A stretch of DNA of 64,000 nt from Trichopria drosophilae (Eukaryota; Arthropoda; Insecta; Hymenoptera; Diapriidae). The notes under the pieces were generated by a model. It searched no databases, was not told where the DNA came from, and was given only the letters and a program-made list of their open reading frames with translations. Position 1 is the first letter of the stretch; every line of letters starts with the position of its first letter. Positions 23,421 to 37,926 of this stretch are shown piece by piece. The position numbers were made by a program, and so were the translations under genes. Location: assembly GCA_030407085.1 (NCBI GenBank), contig CM059582.1, positions 212,577,501-212,641,500 on the forward strand, given 5' to 3'.

Positions 23421-23894
23421 CCCTATGAATATTGTTGTCGATCGTATTTGATTGAAAGAAAGAAAGTGAAGATGTGAAAATCGGGATTTTGTTTATAAAA
23501 TTGTTTATAACTATTACATTTTCCACCTAAATCACAAAACACTATTAGTTTGTGAATATTTTAATGAATGGAACGTTTTAACTACTTAGAGTTGTGAGAT
23601 CAATCTGTATTGATTTATTCGCTATTTTTTAAATAAATAATATTAGAAATCAATTTTTCGTCTGTTTAATATTTTTCCAAACTAATTTAGCTTTAATTAA
23701 AGAAAAATTCATGTCAATCGAGTGTTTGGTTGTCCTCAAAAGGTGACCTGTCTTACAACATTTCATTTTTCCATACTGTGTGCCGTCCCGAAAGAGTGGG
23801 GATGCCGCCGCTGCGGGTTGCGGCGCGCTGCCCGGAAAACCTTCTCTTCGTGAATGAATTCAAAATGTGTAACGTTAAGATCATTATTATATTT

Positions 23895-23925
<31 letters not shown>

Positions 23926-24690
23926 CATTCATAATTTATAGCCCTATAAACTAAACATTATATTTGCATTAGCATGCATTCGAAATTAATATGGTCATTA
24001 TGACATTGTTTTCACTTTTCCACATCATTGTAAATTTACCACAATTATTAGTATTATTTTGTGTCCAATGATTCTCAATGTAAAAATTACAGTTTTAATA
24101 AAATATTACATATATACTATAAAAAACCTCTGAAAATATAGCTAAGAAATCACAACAAATGACCATGAAAATCATTGTAAAAATTGCACTCATGAAATGT
24201 AATTTTACTTCAAACTTTTTTCAATGTATTCATGCCAACTTTCTTATTTAAGTTAAAAATTACACACATATTAGTATAATAAAGATTAAATATTTTGCAA
24301 ACACCCAAAATTAATTACACTTTATACTTTACAAATATAATAAAAGTGTATTAACATACCAAATACGTCCTGTATTTGAATATTGGTATTTTTATTTTTC
24401 ACCGTTCAATGCGTTCACCGCGTCAATGTTCAAAGCGAATGGTATAAAATATAGCAGTATAAGGTGCATTTCCTGGGACGAAGGAACAATGGAAAAATCT
24501 AAAACCAAGGAACTGGACAAAAGGGGGAGATCGCAGTTGCCTGCGAGCTTATTTTGAACACTCTGTAAAGTAGCGCCCCGAGTATATCCCATATCTCAAA
24601 CAAAATGAGGGAAAATGAGAGAATTATATGTATTAGTATGGGAAAGCAGAGGACAGAGTTTGATCGAAATTAAATAAAGTACAGAATGAT
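23421..24690. other. AT-rich stretch with (CACG)n microsatellite
   Basis: A short (CGCA)n run lies at about 23,896-23,927. No credible gene. Fragments of the duplicated flank are at the left. Confidence 0.5.
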
Positions 24691-24694
24691 AGGC

Positions 24695-25275
24695 GAGCGT
24701 GAAGTTGGCCTGCCATGTCGTTTTCCGAAAATAACTTAAAAACGACAAAGTCGCAAACGAAAAATTGGTAATCGCCATCATTTGCAAACGAATCGCAAAC
24801 GTTTGAAACCGTTTGCAAAAAAATCGGAAACCTTTTAAAGGGTTTTGTATATCGAGGCGGGCTGGATCTAGTAATTTTCGACAATTCGTTTATTTTCGCC
24901 TTACTTATTATGATATTCCGGAGATTGTTATATTTACTCAATTCGCAAACGAATTGCAAACGTTTGAGGCCTATTGCAAAAAAATCGCAAACCTTTTAAT
25001 GAATTTTGTATATTAGGGACATATAGGATAATTTATTTTTTTTTTTTACAAGTTATCGGGAAAAGCACTTTTAATTCATAATTCGCAAACGAATTGCAAA
25101 CGATCAAGCCTAATTTGGGCGAAATTGGTCGATTGGTTGCCGAGTAATTGCGTTTTCAAAAATGCTAACGTGAAGTTAGCCGGCCATGTCGTTTTTTGCA
25201 AATAACTCAAAAACGACGAAGTCGCAAACGAAAAATCGGTAATCGCAATCATTCGCAAACGAATCGCAAACGATT
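24695..25275. repeat. Diverged repeats rich in CGCAAACGAATCGCAAACG
   Basis: A segment of about 110 bp at 24,695-24,800 (GTGAAGTTGGCCTGCCATGT and on) recurs in direct orientation at 25,165-25,275. Both contain AAAAACGAC and CGCAAACGAAAAAT, and CGCAAACG words recur between them. The segment is non-coding. Confidence 0.7.
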
Positions 25276-25832
25276 CGCGCTATTTTCGATTGATTTCGTT
25301 ACAATGGCCGGTTAACTTCACGGAGGTCAGTAAGAGCATACAATTTTTCCAGAAGATGCTGTTGTTGCTGAACCAACTGGTGTCTCGTCGATCCTCTATA
25401 ACCTAAAACCGGAAATTATACCCTAAATCCTTGAAGAAAGGAGTATAGCACGAAACATTCGATTTTACTTATTCCTCGTTTGAATAATGTTATACGAGAA
25501 CATTGAGTAATTTAATGTAAATTATTTTCAAGTTTGACAATTACATAGTATGTAATAAACTCACGCACTAACGAAAGGATGTTATGACCGGAGTACACAT
25601 GTATACTACCTATATATTTCGAGCGCAAGCTGCACCGCCAGGCGACAGACGCGTCACACGTCTTCGGTGCCGGTCGTAGCTCTCTGGAGTTGTTCGGAGG
25701 TTTTAGGAAATACTCGGAAACTTTGTTTTTTTGTCGAAAGTTTGCGAATGTTATATGTACATGTGCACTAAATAAAACTTATCAACATCAGCAATAGTGT
25801 ATTTTTTTTGCAAAATAGAAAATCGGCATAAA

Positions 25833-26506
25833 ATGGATCGCTCGAATGGTGCAAGTACGTATTATTATATATTAGGTATAATTGTAAACATTTTTGTCAC
25901 TGAAAGCCCAATCTTCAAAACAAATTCATCTATATTTATAACATATTTATGATTGGCATGAACCATAACTTCTCTTATTTTGTAATCGTCTTTCTGTTAT
26001 CAATAATTTTATGTTACCAAAATATGTAAAGAGTGTGGTAATCATTACTTTTATGTAGATGGTTACCAATACTATTTGGTGGAGTTTTTAGATTCCAAAT
26101 TAGAAAATGCCCTAAAAGACATTGACACTGTATCCATTTCATGGGTAAGCATCGACGAGGATGAAGCTAATTGTTTGTGTTTTTACCTCTCACCTCCCTA
26201 TAATACGAATACTTTCCGGAATTATCAAGAAATAGTCAAAAACAGAGAATTACTTAATATTGAATGGGATATGTACAAAGTAGGAATCAGGGGCAAGCCA
26301 GTATGTATTTCCTAGAAGATAATATCATGGATTTTATGCTATCTTCATAATCCTTTATAATTAATAGTATTTTAATTCTAGAAATATACCAGAAGAGAAG
26401 GAGAAGGACATAATAAGCAAACTAAAAAAACTTAAGGAAAGTAAATCTCCTATGAAGTCTAGCATACTAAATTTCGATGGTCATACCTGCAGTGCAGAAA
26501 ATGAAA
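25833..26506 (+). CDS. Possible host gene, first three exons, product unknown
   Basis: Three phase-consistent exons can be read: 25833-25854 (ATG start, donor GTACGT), 26059-26300 (acceptor TTATGTAG, donor GTATGT) and 26368-26506 (acceptor TTAATAG, donor GTAAGC). Joined, they encode about 134 residues. Exon 2 includes YYLVEFLDSKLENALKD and WVSIDEDEANCLCFYLSPPY, and exon 3 is lysine-rich (IPEEKEKDIISKLKKLKESK). The composition is that of a real protein, not a transposon shadow, but I do not recognise the family. No further exon is visible before the repeats and piggyBac element, so the gene is either cut off or has distant downstream exons. The introns are short (204 and 67 bp), as in insects. 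Confidence 0.45.
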
Positions 26507-26619
26507 GTAAGCAATGCGTTATTTCTGCATCCTACAATCTGGATTCATCGAAATATTTGTACTTATATCGGAAAAGCACTTTGCAAACTCATACGTTTTT
26601 CACGCAGTCGGATTTTCTT

Positions 26620-26830
26620 ATAAATTGGTATATAGGGGTTTTTTGGGTCGCTGATTACGAATTTGGAGTCAAAATTCCAAAATTCAAAATGGCGAATCCA
26701 ATATGGTGGACATATTTTAAAACATATTTTGGATTTTTATGTAAATTGGTATGTAGGGGCTTTTGTGATCGCTGATCACGAATGTGAAATCAGAATTTCA
26801 AAATCCCAAATGGTAAACAAATTTGCGGAT
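26620..26830. repeat. Two diverged units of the GGATCC-family repeat
   Basis: Words such as CGCTGATTACGAATTTG and CAAAATGGCGAATCCAATATGG are the reverse complement of the array units at 22-23 kb. The two units are spaced about 120 bp apart. Confidence 0.65.
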
Positions 26831-26994
26831 ATTTTTTGAAACAAAAATGGATTTTGAAAGAAATTGGTATTTTTTGGAATTTTGATAAAATAGCAATATT
26901 GTATTATTTAGAAACGATTAGGATTCGCTATACCTGATAACATCAGGTACACCCAGGATGTGCCACGCGGAGGCTCCTAAATTCGATTTACACC

Positions 26995-27115
26995 CCTTTT
27001 TTTTATTTTTTTATCTTTTTTTATTTTTTTTTTTACTTTTTTTATCTTTTTTTATTTTTTTTTACTTTTTACATTTTTTTATTTTTTTTTTGTGTTTTTG
27101 ATCTTTTTTTATTTT
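26995..27115. repeat. Low-complexity (T)n tract
   Basis: Runs of T interrupted by A, C or G, directly 3' of the piggyBac gene. Confidence 0.9.
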
Positions 27116-27121
27116 TGCGGT

Positions 27122-28814
<1,693 letters not shown>

Positions 28815-28829
28815 TGATTTTAAGTAAAT

Positions 28830-29550
28830 TTATATTTTGTTTAAAAAATATAAATTTACCGAAATTTAGTTATTTACTTATAAGCAATATCCTAAAGAAA
28901 GATCATCAATTTCGCTTATGTAAGAGAAAATTAATTGTAAGGATAGCAAGACTAGCAGATATCTCATACGTTGTCAATACTTGGCGGCTGGGTGTCTTAT
29001 GTCCAAATCAAAACCCGCTTTTTCAACGAGAACCGAGTACATCACACATAGAGATGCGAGCGTCGTAGCTGCTCCTAGCGGCGACCGGATGCACTACACT
29101 GATGGCGAGAATACGTATATGGAGAATACAGGGCTTTTATACCTAAGCATTCTAAACCTCCGTTAGGTTCCATGCACCTAATGTTTGATTCGTAAGGCAC
29201 CTAAACTTTTACGTTTGGTTCATTACCGAAAACGTTCATATATCCCGGGGAAAAAATGAATTATATAATTTTAGATATAAAAAACGTCATTGTATTATTT
29301 TTTATTTGTATTTGAAGGGATTTGGCTGTTTATCAGTCCTTGCAGTGCCCGCTTGATATATAATAAATAAATAAATATAATATATGCTTATAAACAATTA
29401 TATATAATTTTATATGAAATTTAATTCCAATTATTTATAATCCATTTTTTCCGGGATGCCAAAAGCTAAATACCAATTTATCCGCAAAACCAAATTTGTT
29501 ACAAAATACGTCCGATATATTCAATACATCAATTTATATTTTGAAATTTG
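28830..29550. other. Stretch upstream of piggyBac transposase, no gene recognised
   Basis: AT-rich sequence that probably contains the piggyBac 5' untranslated and terminal sequence. A GC-richer patch at 29,000-29,120 has no coding signature. Confidence 0.35.
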
Positions 29551-29559
29551 ATATCAGAT

Positions 29560-29850
29560 TCGTCATCATTCACTCCAGAAACCTTTAGATACCAAGTTAT
29601 GCGGAAATCCAAGCAATTGTTCAAAATATCACGCCATATTGGATCCGCCATTTTGAATTTCGGAAATCTGACAACGGATTCATAATCAGCGACCTCAAAA
29701 ACCCCCGAGTGTCGACTTTCATGTAAATCAGCAAAGAATTTGAAGTTTAGTCCGCCATATTGGATACGCCATTTTGAATTTCGAAAATCTGACAACGGAT
29801 TCGTAATCAGCGACCCCGAAAACCCCCGAGTAACAAGTTTTGAGTCAATT
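29560..29850. repeat. Three diverged units of the about 120-bp GGATCC-family repeat
   Basis: ATTCGTAATCAGCGACC and ATATTGGATCCGCCATTTTGAATTT words at about 29,563, 29,683 and 29,803. This is the same family as the arrays at 22-23 kb. Confidence 0.8.
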
Positions 29851-30107
29851 AGATGAAGAGAAAAGTTTGTGGCACGGAGGGTTAAAATTTTATAAACTGA
29901 TCATTTTTATTCGAAATTTGTCAATAAGTTAGAGTATTATTTACTTATAAATATTTAAAATTCAGGCTTGCAATTATTTATATCATAATCTGTGAACCTT
30001 AAGCTTCAATTTGCAATTTCATTCGCATCTTAAAGTTACTTAGTAGATGTATAGGAGCGGCATCCACGAAACTCCCGCCGCCGCCACCAGGCGTCGCCAC
30101 AGTCGCG

Positions 30108-30410
30108 GTGCTGTCGCAGCATGCGAGGTGGTAGATTCGTGAACTAATTCGCAGACTGATTCGTGAACTAATTCGTGGTTTGAGTCTCAGAATGACTCGC
30201 GGGCCGATTCGCGGATTGATTCGCATTTTTGATTTACTGTTTAGTACGCGAGCTTATAATTCAAGACTCGCGGCGCTGTCGCAGCATGCGAGGTGGTAGA
30301 TTCGTGAACTAATTCGTGGTTTGAGTCTCGGACTGACTCGTGGTTTGAGTCGCGGACTGACTCGCGGGCCGATTCGCGGATTGATTCGCATTTTTGATTT
30401 ACTGTTTAGT
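30108..30410. repeat. Direct duplication of ATTCGTGAACTAATTCG-rich segment
   Basis: The block from CGCTGTCGCAGCATGCGAGG through GATTTACTGTTTAGTACGCG occurs twice in a row (about 30,108-30,250 and 30,271-30,415). Inside each are short tandem words such as GATTCGTGAACTAATTCG and GAGTCTCGGACTGACTCG. The right arm of the palindrome keeps one copy plus the start of a second. Confidence 0.8.
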
Positions 30411-31906
30411 ACGCGGTTTCAAGACTCTCTCATTAGGAAATCTGACCGTCGCATATGAGGTCATTAAGATGACGCAAGACTTCGTCTCACACAAATTTTA
30501 AAAACCTACAATCAAGGCGTTGACCTCTCCCTTATCATCGACCATCCTTGGGAAAACACATGTGAATTCCAAGCATATTAGATAATATATCGGGACCTAT
30601 GTCTCTGTAGATTTCCATTAGTCTAAATACCAGCTTGAAGCACAATCTCGTATATCGACGACGTACTTTTTAAATCTCACACAAATTTTAAAAACCTACA
30701 ATCAGGGCGTTGACCTCTCCCTTGTCATGATGTAAGTTCGAATTCACCTTTCAGAGTTTTCTCTCGTCGGGGAAATCTATCCATATACCAGCTTGAAGCG
30801 TAATCTCGTATATCGACGACCTTAGCCATGTGTCGAAAATCAAATTTCAAAAGTCGCCTTCATTAAAGGTCAGATATTGCTACATTATAGTCGCTTATGG
30901 AAATACATCGTATTCGGTAGGAACCGTATTGAGAGTGAAAGTAAAATGACCTTTTCCTCGTGCGTACACCGTTACCGACCTAATTCGGATGTTACATATC
31001 TTTTTTGATGAATTGACAGCGTAGATTTCCATTAGTCTGAATACCAGTTTGAAGGTGTCTAGCTCAATCTCGTATATTGACGACCTACTTTTTAAATCTC
31101 ACACAAATTTTAAAAACCTGCAATCAGGGCGTTGACCTCTCCCTTACCATGTTGTAAGTTTGAATTCACCTTTCAGAGTTTTCTCTCGTCGGGGGAAATC
31201 TATCCATCAATATGACAGTCGTCTTGACAAGCCGTTAGTGTATCTCAATGATCTCCAATAGTGACGAAACCGCTGAGCCCCTTCACACAAAACCGCTAAG
31301 ACCATTTTAAAATTAATTTAGAAAAGCCTCTAAGCAAGTCTCAACGCGTTCAAAAGACCTGGTGTCGACCCCCTGATGCGCGGAAACCTTTTCCTCGTGC
31401 GTTCTACTATCATCTCTCTCGCTCTCGCATACTCTTATTTAGATCCATTAACATTAGCAGTATACCACTTTCACGGTCGTCGATTATCCATCGATCACTT
31501 ATTCACCGTACATTTGTTTTCCTGAAACTTTCGAAAATGTATACAGGTCCAGACACGTTTAAAAGGTCATTGCACAATTTCTTCAAAACATTATCTATTT
31601 ACCAAATTTCGGCAATCCGTGACGTAAGAGAAAGGAAGCAGTCTAATTCAAATATTCCAATGTCATAATTTCTATGATCTCTCTAGCTCTCACATACTCT
31701 TTCTTAGATCCATTAACATTAGCAGTATACCGTTTTCACGGTTGTCGATTATGCGTCGATCACTTATTCACCGTACATTTGTTTTCTCGAAACTCTCGAA
31801 ATTGTATACAGGTCCAGACATCGTTTCAAAGGAATGTCGCGTTCCTGTGTCTATGTTTGACAGTACGTAAGCACCTCTATTTCAAATATTGTATTTCTAC
31901 ATCAAT

Positions 31907-32145
31907 ATGGTAGATGTCTAAAAGATTTTTGAGGCCTTGAACAGGGTTTACAGCACTCTTGAAGAAGACGCTGCTGAGGATCAATTTTCCAACTTCATTC
32001 GAGAATCCATCAAAAAGATTGAGAAAATCAATTAATTCTTAAGGACCAATCCTCACATTCCAAATGGGGTGAAGTTATCATTGGAGACACGTATTCATTG
32101 CATCACGGTACAGAGGGTTACAGCTGCTCACAGATTAATTAGCGT
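31907..32145 (+). pseudogene. Fossil N-terminus of Polinton DNA polymerase B gene, left palindrome arm
   Basis: Translation in shifting frames matches the start of the polymerase gene at 60,706 downward: an ATG followed by residues like VYSTLEEDAAEDQF and then VKLSLETRIHCIT, against VYQTLENDSTQDQF and IKLSLEAIMYRIT in the better copy. Stops and frameshifts are present. It is mirrored at about 43,440-43,678 on the other arm. Confidence 0.8.
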
Positions 32146-33410
32146 ATCTCAATGATCTCCAATAGAGACAAAACCGTCGAGTCCCTTCACCCAAGACCAT
32201 TTTGAAATTAACGTAGAAAATCCGCTAAGCAAGTCTCAACGATTTCAAAAGACCTGGCACCGACCCCCTAATATTGTTATAAAAATGTCCAACCCTTAGA
32301 TGGTTATTGCAAACGGTCTCTTTCTAACGCGTGATCTTAAGAAATTAGTTCATAAATATTGAAAAGTACTGGCTCTTACACATTAGTATTGTCATGTGAG
32401 GAATGACGAAAAAAAAAAATTGCAAAAGCAATTCATTAAAGGTCAGCTATTGCTACATCATATTCACTTCTCGATGCCTATGTGGAAATACAGCGTAGGC
32501 TAGGAACCGTATTTTGAATGTGAACATAAAATTCTAATAATGACCTTTTCCGCCTGCGTGCTACTACCATCTCTCTTGCTCTCTAGTACCCGTTGTTAGA
32601 TTATACCGTTATCACGGTCATCGTCATCTCCGATTACCCGCCGATCATTTTCACCATATATTTTCCATGTATACAGGTTCAGACGCGTTTAAAGTCATTG
32701 CGCAATTTCATCAAAAGATATACCAAGTAACACATTTTCTCTTTCCAAAATTTTTAGACAACCTCCACCATAATAGAAAGGAGATGATCTCAGTTCCGTA
32801 TTTTATCTAGAAATAACCTGGCAGGCCACCTGTAGGCCAACTCACCCCTTTGTTAACAAAAGTAGCATAAATAAATAATAATAAATAATAAATAATTTAG
32901 TAATAAATCTCACATAATCCGAATAGCGTGTATTAAAATGTATAATATAGAAATGATGGAAGAAGCTAGCAGTAATTAGAAAGAGAGGATGACACGCTTA
33001 TTCCCTATGCATTTATCTATTCACGGTATTTACGCGTTTTCATGACGTTCGAGCCATAGCTATACGAGTGTGGACACGTGGGTAATGTAATTAATCAGGT
33101 TCCTGGCCGTTTTTTAATATGTGTACAATTTACGACATCTTAAACATCGCCATACAAGTTTCGACCTGTTAATTACCCGTAGACTTTACTATACGGTAAC
33201 AATGAATCTGACTTCTCACAAGTGACGAACACATACGAGTATCGACTTGCTTCTAATATAATTAATTAACCTTGATTTAATATTTCCCACTTTTAAAATT
33301 TCTGAGAATAAGAAGATCGAAATGACGACGTAAAAATCTAAGAGAAGCGTGTAAAATTCAACAGTTTCTTTCTATCTTTACGCACAGTTTTGTGTCTTTT
33401 AAGTAAAAAG

Positions 33411-33602
33411 TTAAAGGAAATGATAATGCTGCCATCTTTTGGTATGTTTAAAGAGATTGCAGAATCTGCGTGTTGCAGAATGAAATATGTGGGTGCATCT
33501 AAAATGCATAGATTCATCGTAGGCTGCCATCATACACTTGCTGATATGAGTGGCTATGGAGCGAATACAATTGAATATGAGGTTCTTGAAAATATAATCT
33601 AG
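33411..33602 (+). other. Unassigned short frame, mirrored in the right arm
   Basis: An open frame (IMLPSFGMFKEIAESACC and on, 64 codons from the ATG at 33411) is present in both arms because of the palindrome (about 41,989-42,180, minus strand). I do not recognise it, and the opposite strand is also open, so coding is doubtful. Confidence 0.2.
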
Positions 33603-33734
33603 TTGACAATTAACCTTATTATCACCATACAAAAGAATATGAAAGTGAAATTGTTAAATATTACCGCGCATCTACTGCAAAGCGAAAGCAATCTCGCTAT
33701 TTTTAAAATACCTATACTGCCATTACAAGACATC

Positions 33735-34320
33735 CCTCTGAAATTAACACTTTGCATAGTCTTTAATCATAGGCGGTTGTCTATCTGCTGTATCATCACT
33801 CATTTCAAAACGTTTATTGACGACATTCACGTAAATCTGCATGCATTTGCATTGTGAGTGGTAAGCATGATCATACTTCTTCAATTTCACGTTCTGCAAA
33901 CGTTGACATGAAATCTATAGGTAGACTCGATGTCTTTTGTTTCCATTAATGCAAGACGTTTCACTTCATAGTAAATTCTCATTGACCTTTGAAGAGATGC
34001 AGGGTAGTCTTGAAGATTTTACAGTATACAATTTTAAAGCATTTTAACATTTTCTTTAGCACACTTTCCGTTAAATGTATGATTTTCGCAATTTATTGAA
34101 AATCGACGTTGTTGTTGTCCTATGAGTTTCGGTAGAGATGGACAGGCTAATATGTCTATATCGACAATATTGTCAGCATCTAAAATTTCCTGCAACCATT
34201 TATTTGTCTGCGCCTTTTATATATATCTTGTGAGCACATGTAACGATGTCTTCCAACGTTTCGTTGATTCCATCAAAGGGTATATCGCCCGATATCAATC
34301 GTAGACCATGATAATTGTGC
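33735..34320 (-). pseudogene. Fossil of Polinton conserved left-end gene, left palindrome arm
   Basis: Mirror image of the fossil at 41,275-41,855. Open frames on the plus strand here are antisense shadows of it. Confidence 0.8.
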
Positions 34321-35221
34321 ATTTTACGTTCAAAACGTACTTTACTACATCACTGTCGGAAATATCCATAATGCACATTTCCTTCGATATAAACTGATTA
34401 CCAGATCCGGGGAATCCTTGCACGTCGATAATATTCTACATTTCTAGTATCTAATACTGATTTGCTTGTTCCCTTCATTAATTGAAGCATCATTCTCTCT
34501 CACACACACTCTTTGCCACTTCCACATATGGCGTGGTACCTCTAACTTATGGGTATACGTCGTACCTTTCTCTCTAGATCGTAGTATCTCTTCGTAAAAT
34601 CCTATGAATCGGAAATCAAATCAGAGTGTAACAAAAACGTCGATTCTTCAGCGCGCCAACACTTGAGATTTTCGATAGTTTGTGAGTTACGATACTCAGA
34701 TGATGAAGAAGTTAAACGTAATATTAAATCGTTTCAAGTACTAGCACCAGTATGATGGTCACCGCACTTTCACAATTGAATAAATCTTTTCTACGATATT
34801 CGATCTAATTGAAATGTGCATAGACGTATTGGTTTCACAAGTTTCGCTTGGTTTATAATACAATTGAGCGTGCCAAAGATCTCTAAATTTTAAATAAAAA
34901 ATGATCAGTCATTAACTTGACATCCTTTAAACAATTAATGTTTGTATGTATATTAAATAGCGATACACTGCAGTATTAAATCAAATAATTAAAATCATTA
35001 CATCTTAAAATCAGTCCATGCATAAATCTTACATGGTCTAAGTCATCTTATCTACACTACATCTTTCTTTCTGTAAATGCAAAACAAAACGAAAGACAAC
35101 AAAGTATTTATCATTATGATAATAACAAATTCTTTCACATTAGAACCGCGTCTAATAGCCCACATACGGTCGCCTTATTCGTAGTGAATTTAACTTTCGA
35201 ACTGTCATCTTTAATTGTCGA

Positions 35222-35224
<3 letters not shown>

Positions 35225-35267
<43 letters not shown>

Positions 35268-35268
35268 T
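35225..35268. repeat. (TC)n microsatellite, left palindrome arm
   Basis: A CT tract matched by the GA tract at 40,309-40,362 in the opposite arm. The two lengths differ slightly. Confidence 0.9.
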
Positions 35269-37683
35269 CATTAGCTACCGATTTGTTGCATCTATACGAA
35301 TACTCTTACATCAAATCGAGTCGTATGCACATTCTTGTGTTGTAACATTCACACGACTATGGAATGAAATTCATTCTGAAAACCCAACAAGTACAAGCGT
35401 AAATGTATTTTAATACTAACGAATGGTATACCTCTTGATTCGAAATTGTATGTAGCGTAACCGACATGACTATTTAATTCCGTTTACAATAATGATTTGG
35501 AGATTCACACCGCACGAAACGTTGTTATATTTGACAGATTTTTGCTACTTCCACATTGTAATCTTGATTAGTTAACTAAGTTATTCACGTACCAATACTA
35601 TTGTTATATGTAGGTATTTTGTTAAATATATTGCCATAAGGAGAATGTCCTCCTATCCATCACACCTAGTGTAATACCAAAAGACACAAGTCATTATATC
35701 AATAATTAATTTTCATAGTAATAAATTAACCTTTAAAAACTTCTCATGTTTTCACATCATGCACTAAAATTTCAGATTATTATTATTATTATTATTAATG
35801 TTGAATCGTTTATAGAACTGATGTTTTCATACATAATCACTTAAAAAGACTGCTACCGTATATGAAATATAAGACTAAACAACAATTCAACATGAAGACA
35901 TGCATAGATTAATTCTATTTAAAACATTAGTCATTTTGAAAGGAAAAGTGAAAAATTCTCAATGACCTATCTGTAAAGCTTCTATCTTACTTCTATCTTA
36001 CTTCATGTTTCTTTTCGACAGTCCAAACACATCGGTACATAAACACACTTTCAATAATTATTGAATAATTTCTTATATAAGGGAGTAAATATTCAACGAT
36101 TTTTTCGTAAACAATGAAACAATTTAATATATACGATCATTATACAATTTTACTAAAACAAGCTTAATTGCGGTGTTTTGGAAATGTTGGTGACAAAAGT
36201 ATGAACATGCAATTAAATGAATCATTTAACACACGTATCTCTATCATTACGTTCAATTATATAATTTTTTAATACTATAACACGTACATATTTACAATAT
36301 TTGCAGACTGTACGACAGTCTTTTCATTTTCACGTTTAGACTAAAATGTGCGTCAAAACTGACTCTTGCTCGTCATTAATTATAGGCATCTAGTACATCG
36401 GAGCTTTGAAACACCTTTACAATATGTTGTATATGTTCTTAAATCTGAATGCATTCACGTTACTGATGACAATAATGATTCTTTAGTTTTATCTTGATCA
36501 AAGGTGCAAACGCAACATATTGAGATGAGTACTATTGCCAGTGTCTGAAATTTCTTACCCACACCGATGAAGGAAATGTCGTATATTATAGGCAAAAGCA
36601 TTCACAGTTATTAATATGATTCTTTATAAGTCATAAGTATATACTGTCGATTAGAGTCATAATAAACATATTGTTTAATGTAGTTTGGTAAGTATCTAAT
36701 TCCTTATCTTACATTTAATTCCTCACAATATTCAATATGTACCCTTCAAAGCGTCGTGTTTTATTTTTGATTATTGTATTTTGTAATATATCTGCTCGCA
36801 CTCTCTATATTGAATTCATATTTTAAAGATAAATTGTAGCCACTCCAGATATTAACGAACACCTTACTAAGAACTAATACCTACACTAATATTCTACCTA
36901 TACCAAAAACATCTAGCAAATAATCGAGATAATATTTTCACTTCAAATTTATTATTATACTTGAAATATTTCTCCGAGTCTAAACTTCTCTTACAAGTTT
37001 ACTATGTTCTGCATCTTACTTATCTTATATTGGAAACGTTAGTTAACTAATATTTTATGCGTGAAATTTGCATATTTTCCAATCCATATGTTTGAACACA
37101 TTTATTCTCTAAAGATTACTCTAAGTGTTTTCTTTCGACTCTGTGAGTAAGCAATCTACCGTCTTATTTCATACTGTGCACACTTAAACGTGTAGAATAT
37201 ACGAATAATATTTATTTTTTAAAGATACTTTCTGCTCAAGGCATTAATTAAACCCTTACTCATAATTAATAATAATTTTATATACATTATTACTTTCCCA
37301 GTATTACATTATACTCTCACTGATATTCTTCTTCTAACATAATACATCCCAATTGTAGTATTCACTTTCAAAATTTGTAATTATTTTGAATTTTCCTTTT
37401 ATATCTCATTAGCTTTCTTATATTATAAGTTTATTTCGTATCGTCTCTGCTAACATTCCTCACACTATTAATATTCCTTAACTTCATTTATATAGTTTCA
37501 ATATTTCCATAGCACATACCTTTCGACTATGGCGTAATCGTGTATTTCATATTTTAAAGATAAAACTTGCAGCTACTCCAGATATTAACGAGAACCTTAC
37601 TAATAATTAAGACTGACAATCAAAGAACATAATTTCCCTTATTTCTATTTGTTTACGTCATTGTGTGAGTTGGTCAGATTCTG

Positions 37684-37807
37684 TGTAATACATACATAAT
37701 TTATTTGACACTTACATTATTGCTCTCTCACGCACACAAAAGGTATGTAATACATACATAATTTATTTGACACTTACATTATTGCTCTCTCACACACACA
37801 AAAGGTA
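37684..37807. repeat. 62-bp direct duplication near palindrome centre
   Basis: GTAATACATACATAATTTAT starts at 37,684 and again at 37,746, and the two 62-bp copies differ by about one base. The right arm lacks this duplication. Confidence 0.9.
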
Positions 37808-37885
37808 TCATAAATTTCTGCACGTTTGCTGACACGTTTGTGAAATTATACTTAAATATTATGATTTTTGTCGGTTGCTCAATTG

Positions 37886-37926
37886 ATGATTGAGGGAGGA
37901 AAGGGAGGGGGGGGGGAGAGAGGGAC
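37886..37926. other. Palindrome spacer, G-rich
   Basis: 41 bases between CAATTG on the left and CAATTG on the right, with runs of G (GGGAGG, AAAGGG, ten G). It marks the hinge of the inverted arms. Confidence 0.9.

Noticed and set aside
31674..31913. 79-codon frame and its mirror at 43672-43911
   Set aside because: Lies across the non-coding subterminal Polinton block; no domain, and duplicated only because of the palindrome.
34122..34304. 60-codon frame (and its mirror at 41281-41463)
   Set aside because: It is antisense to the fossil Polinton left-end gene, whose sense strand matches the 46-47 kb protein.
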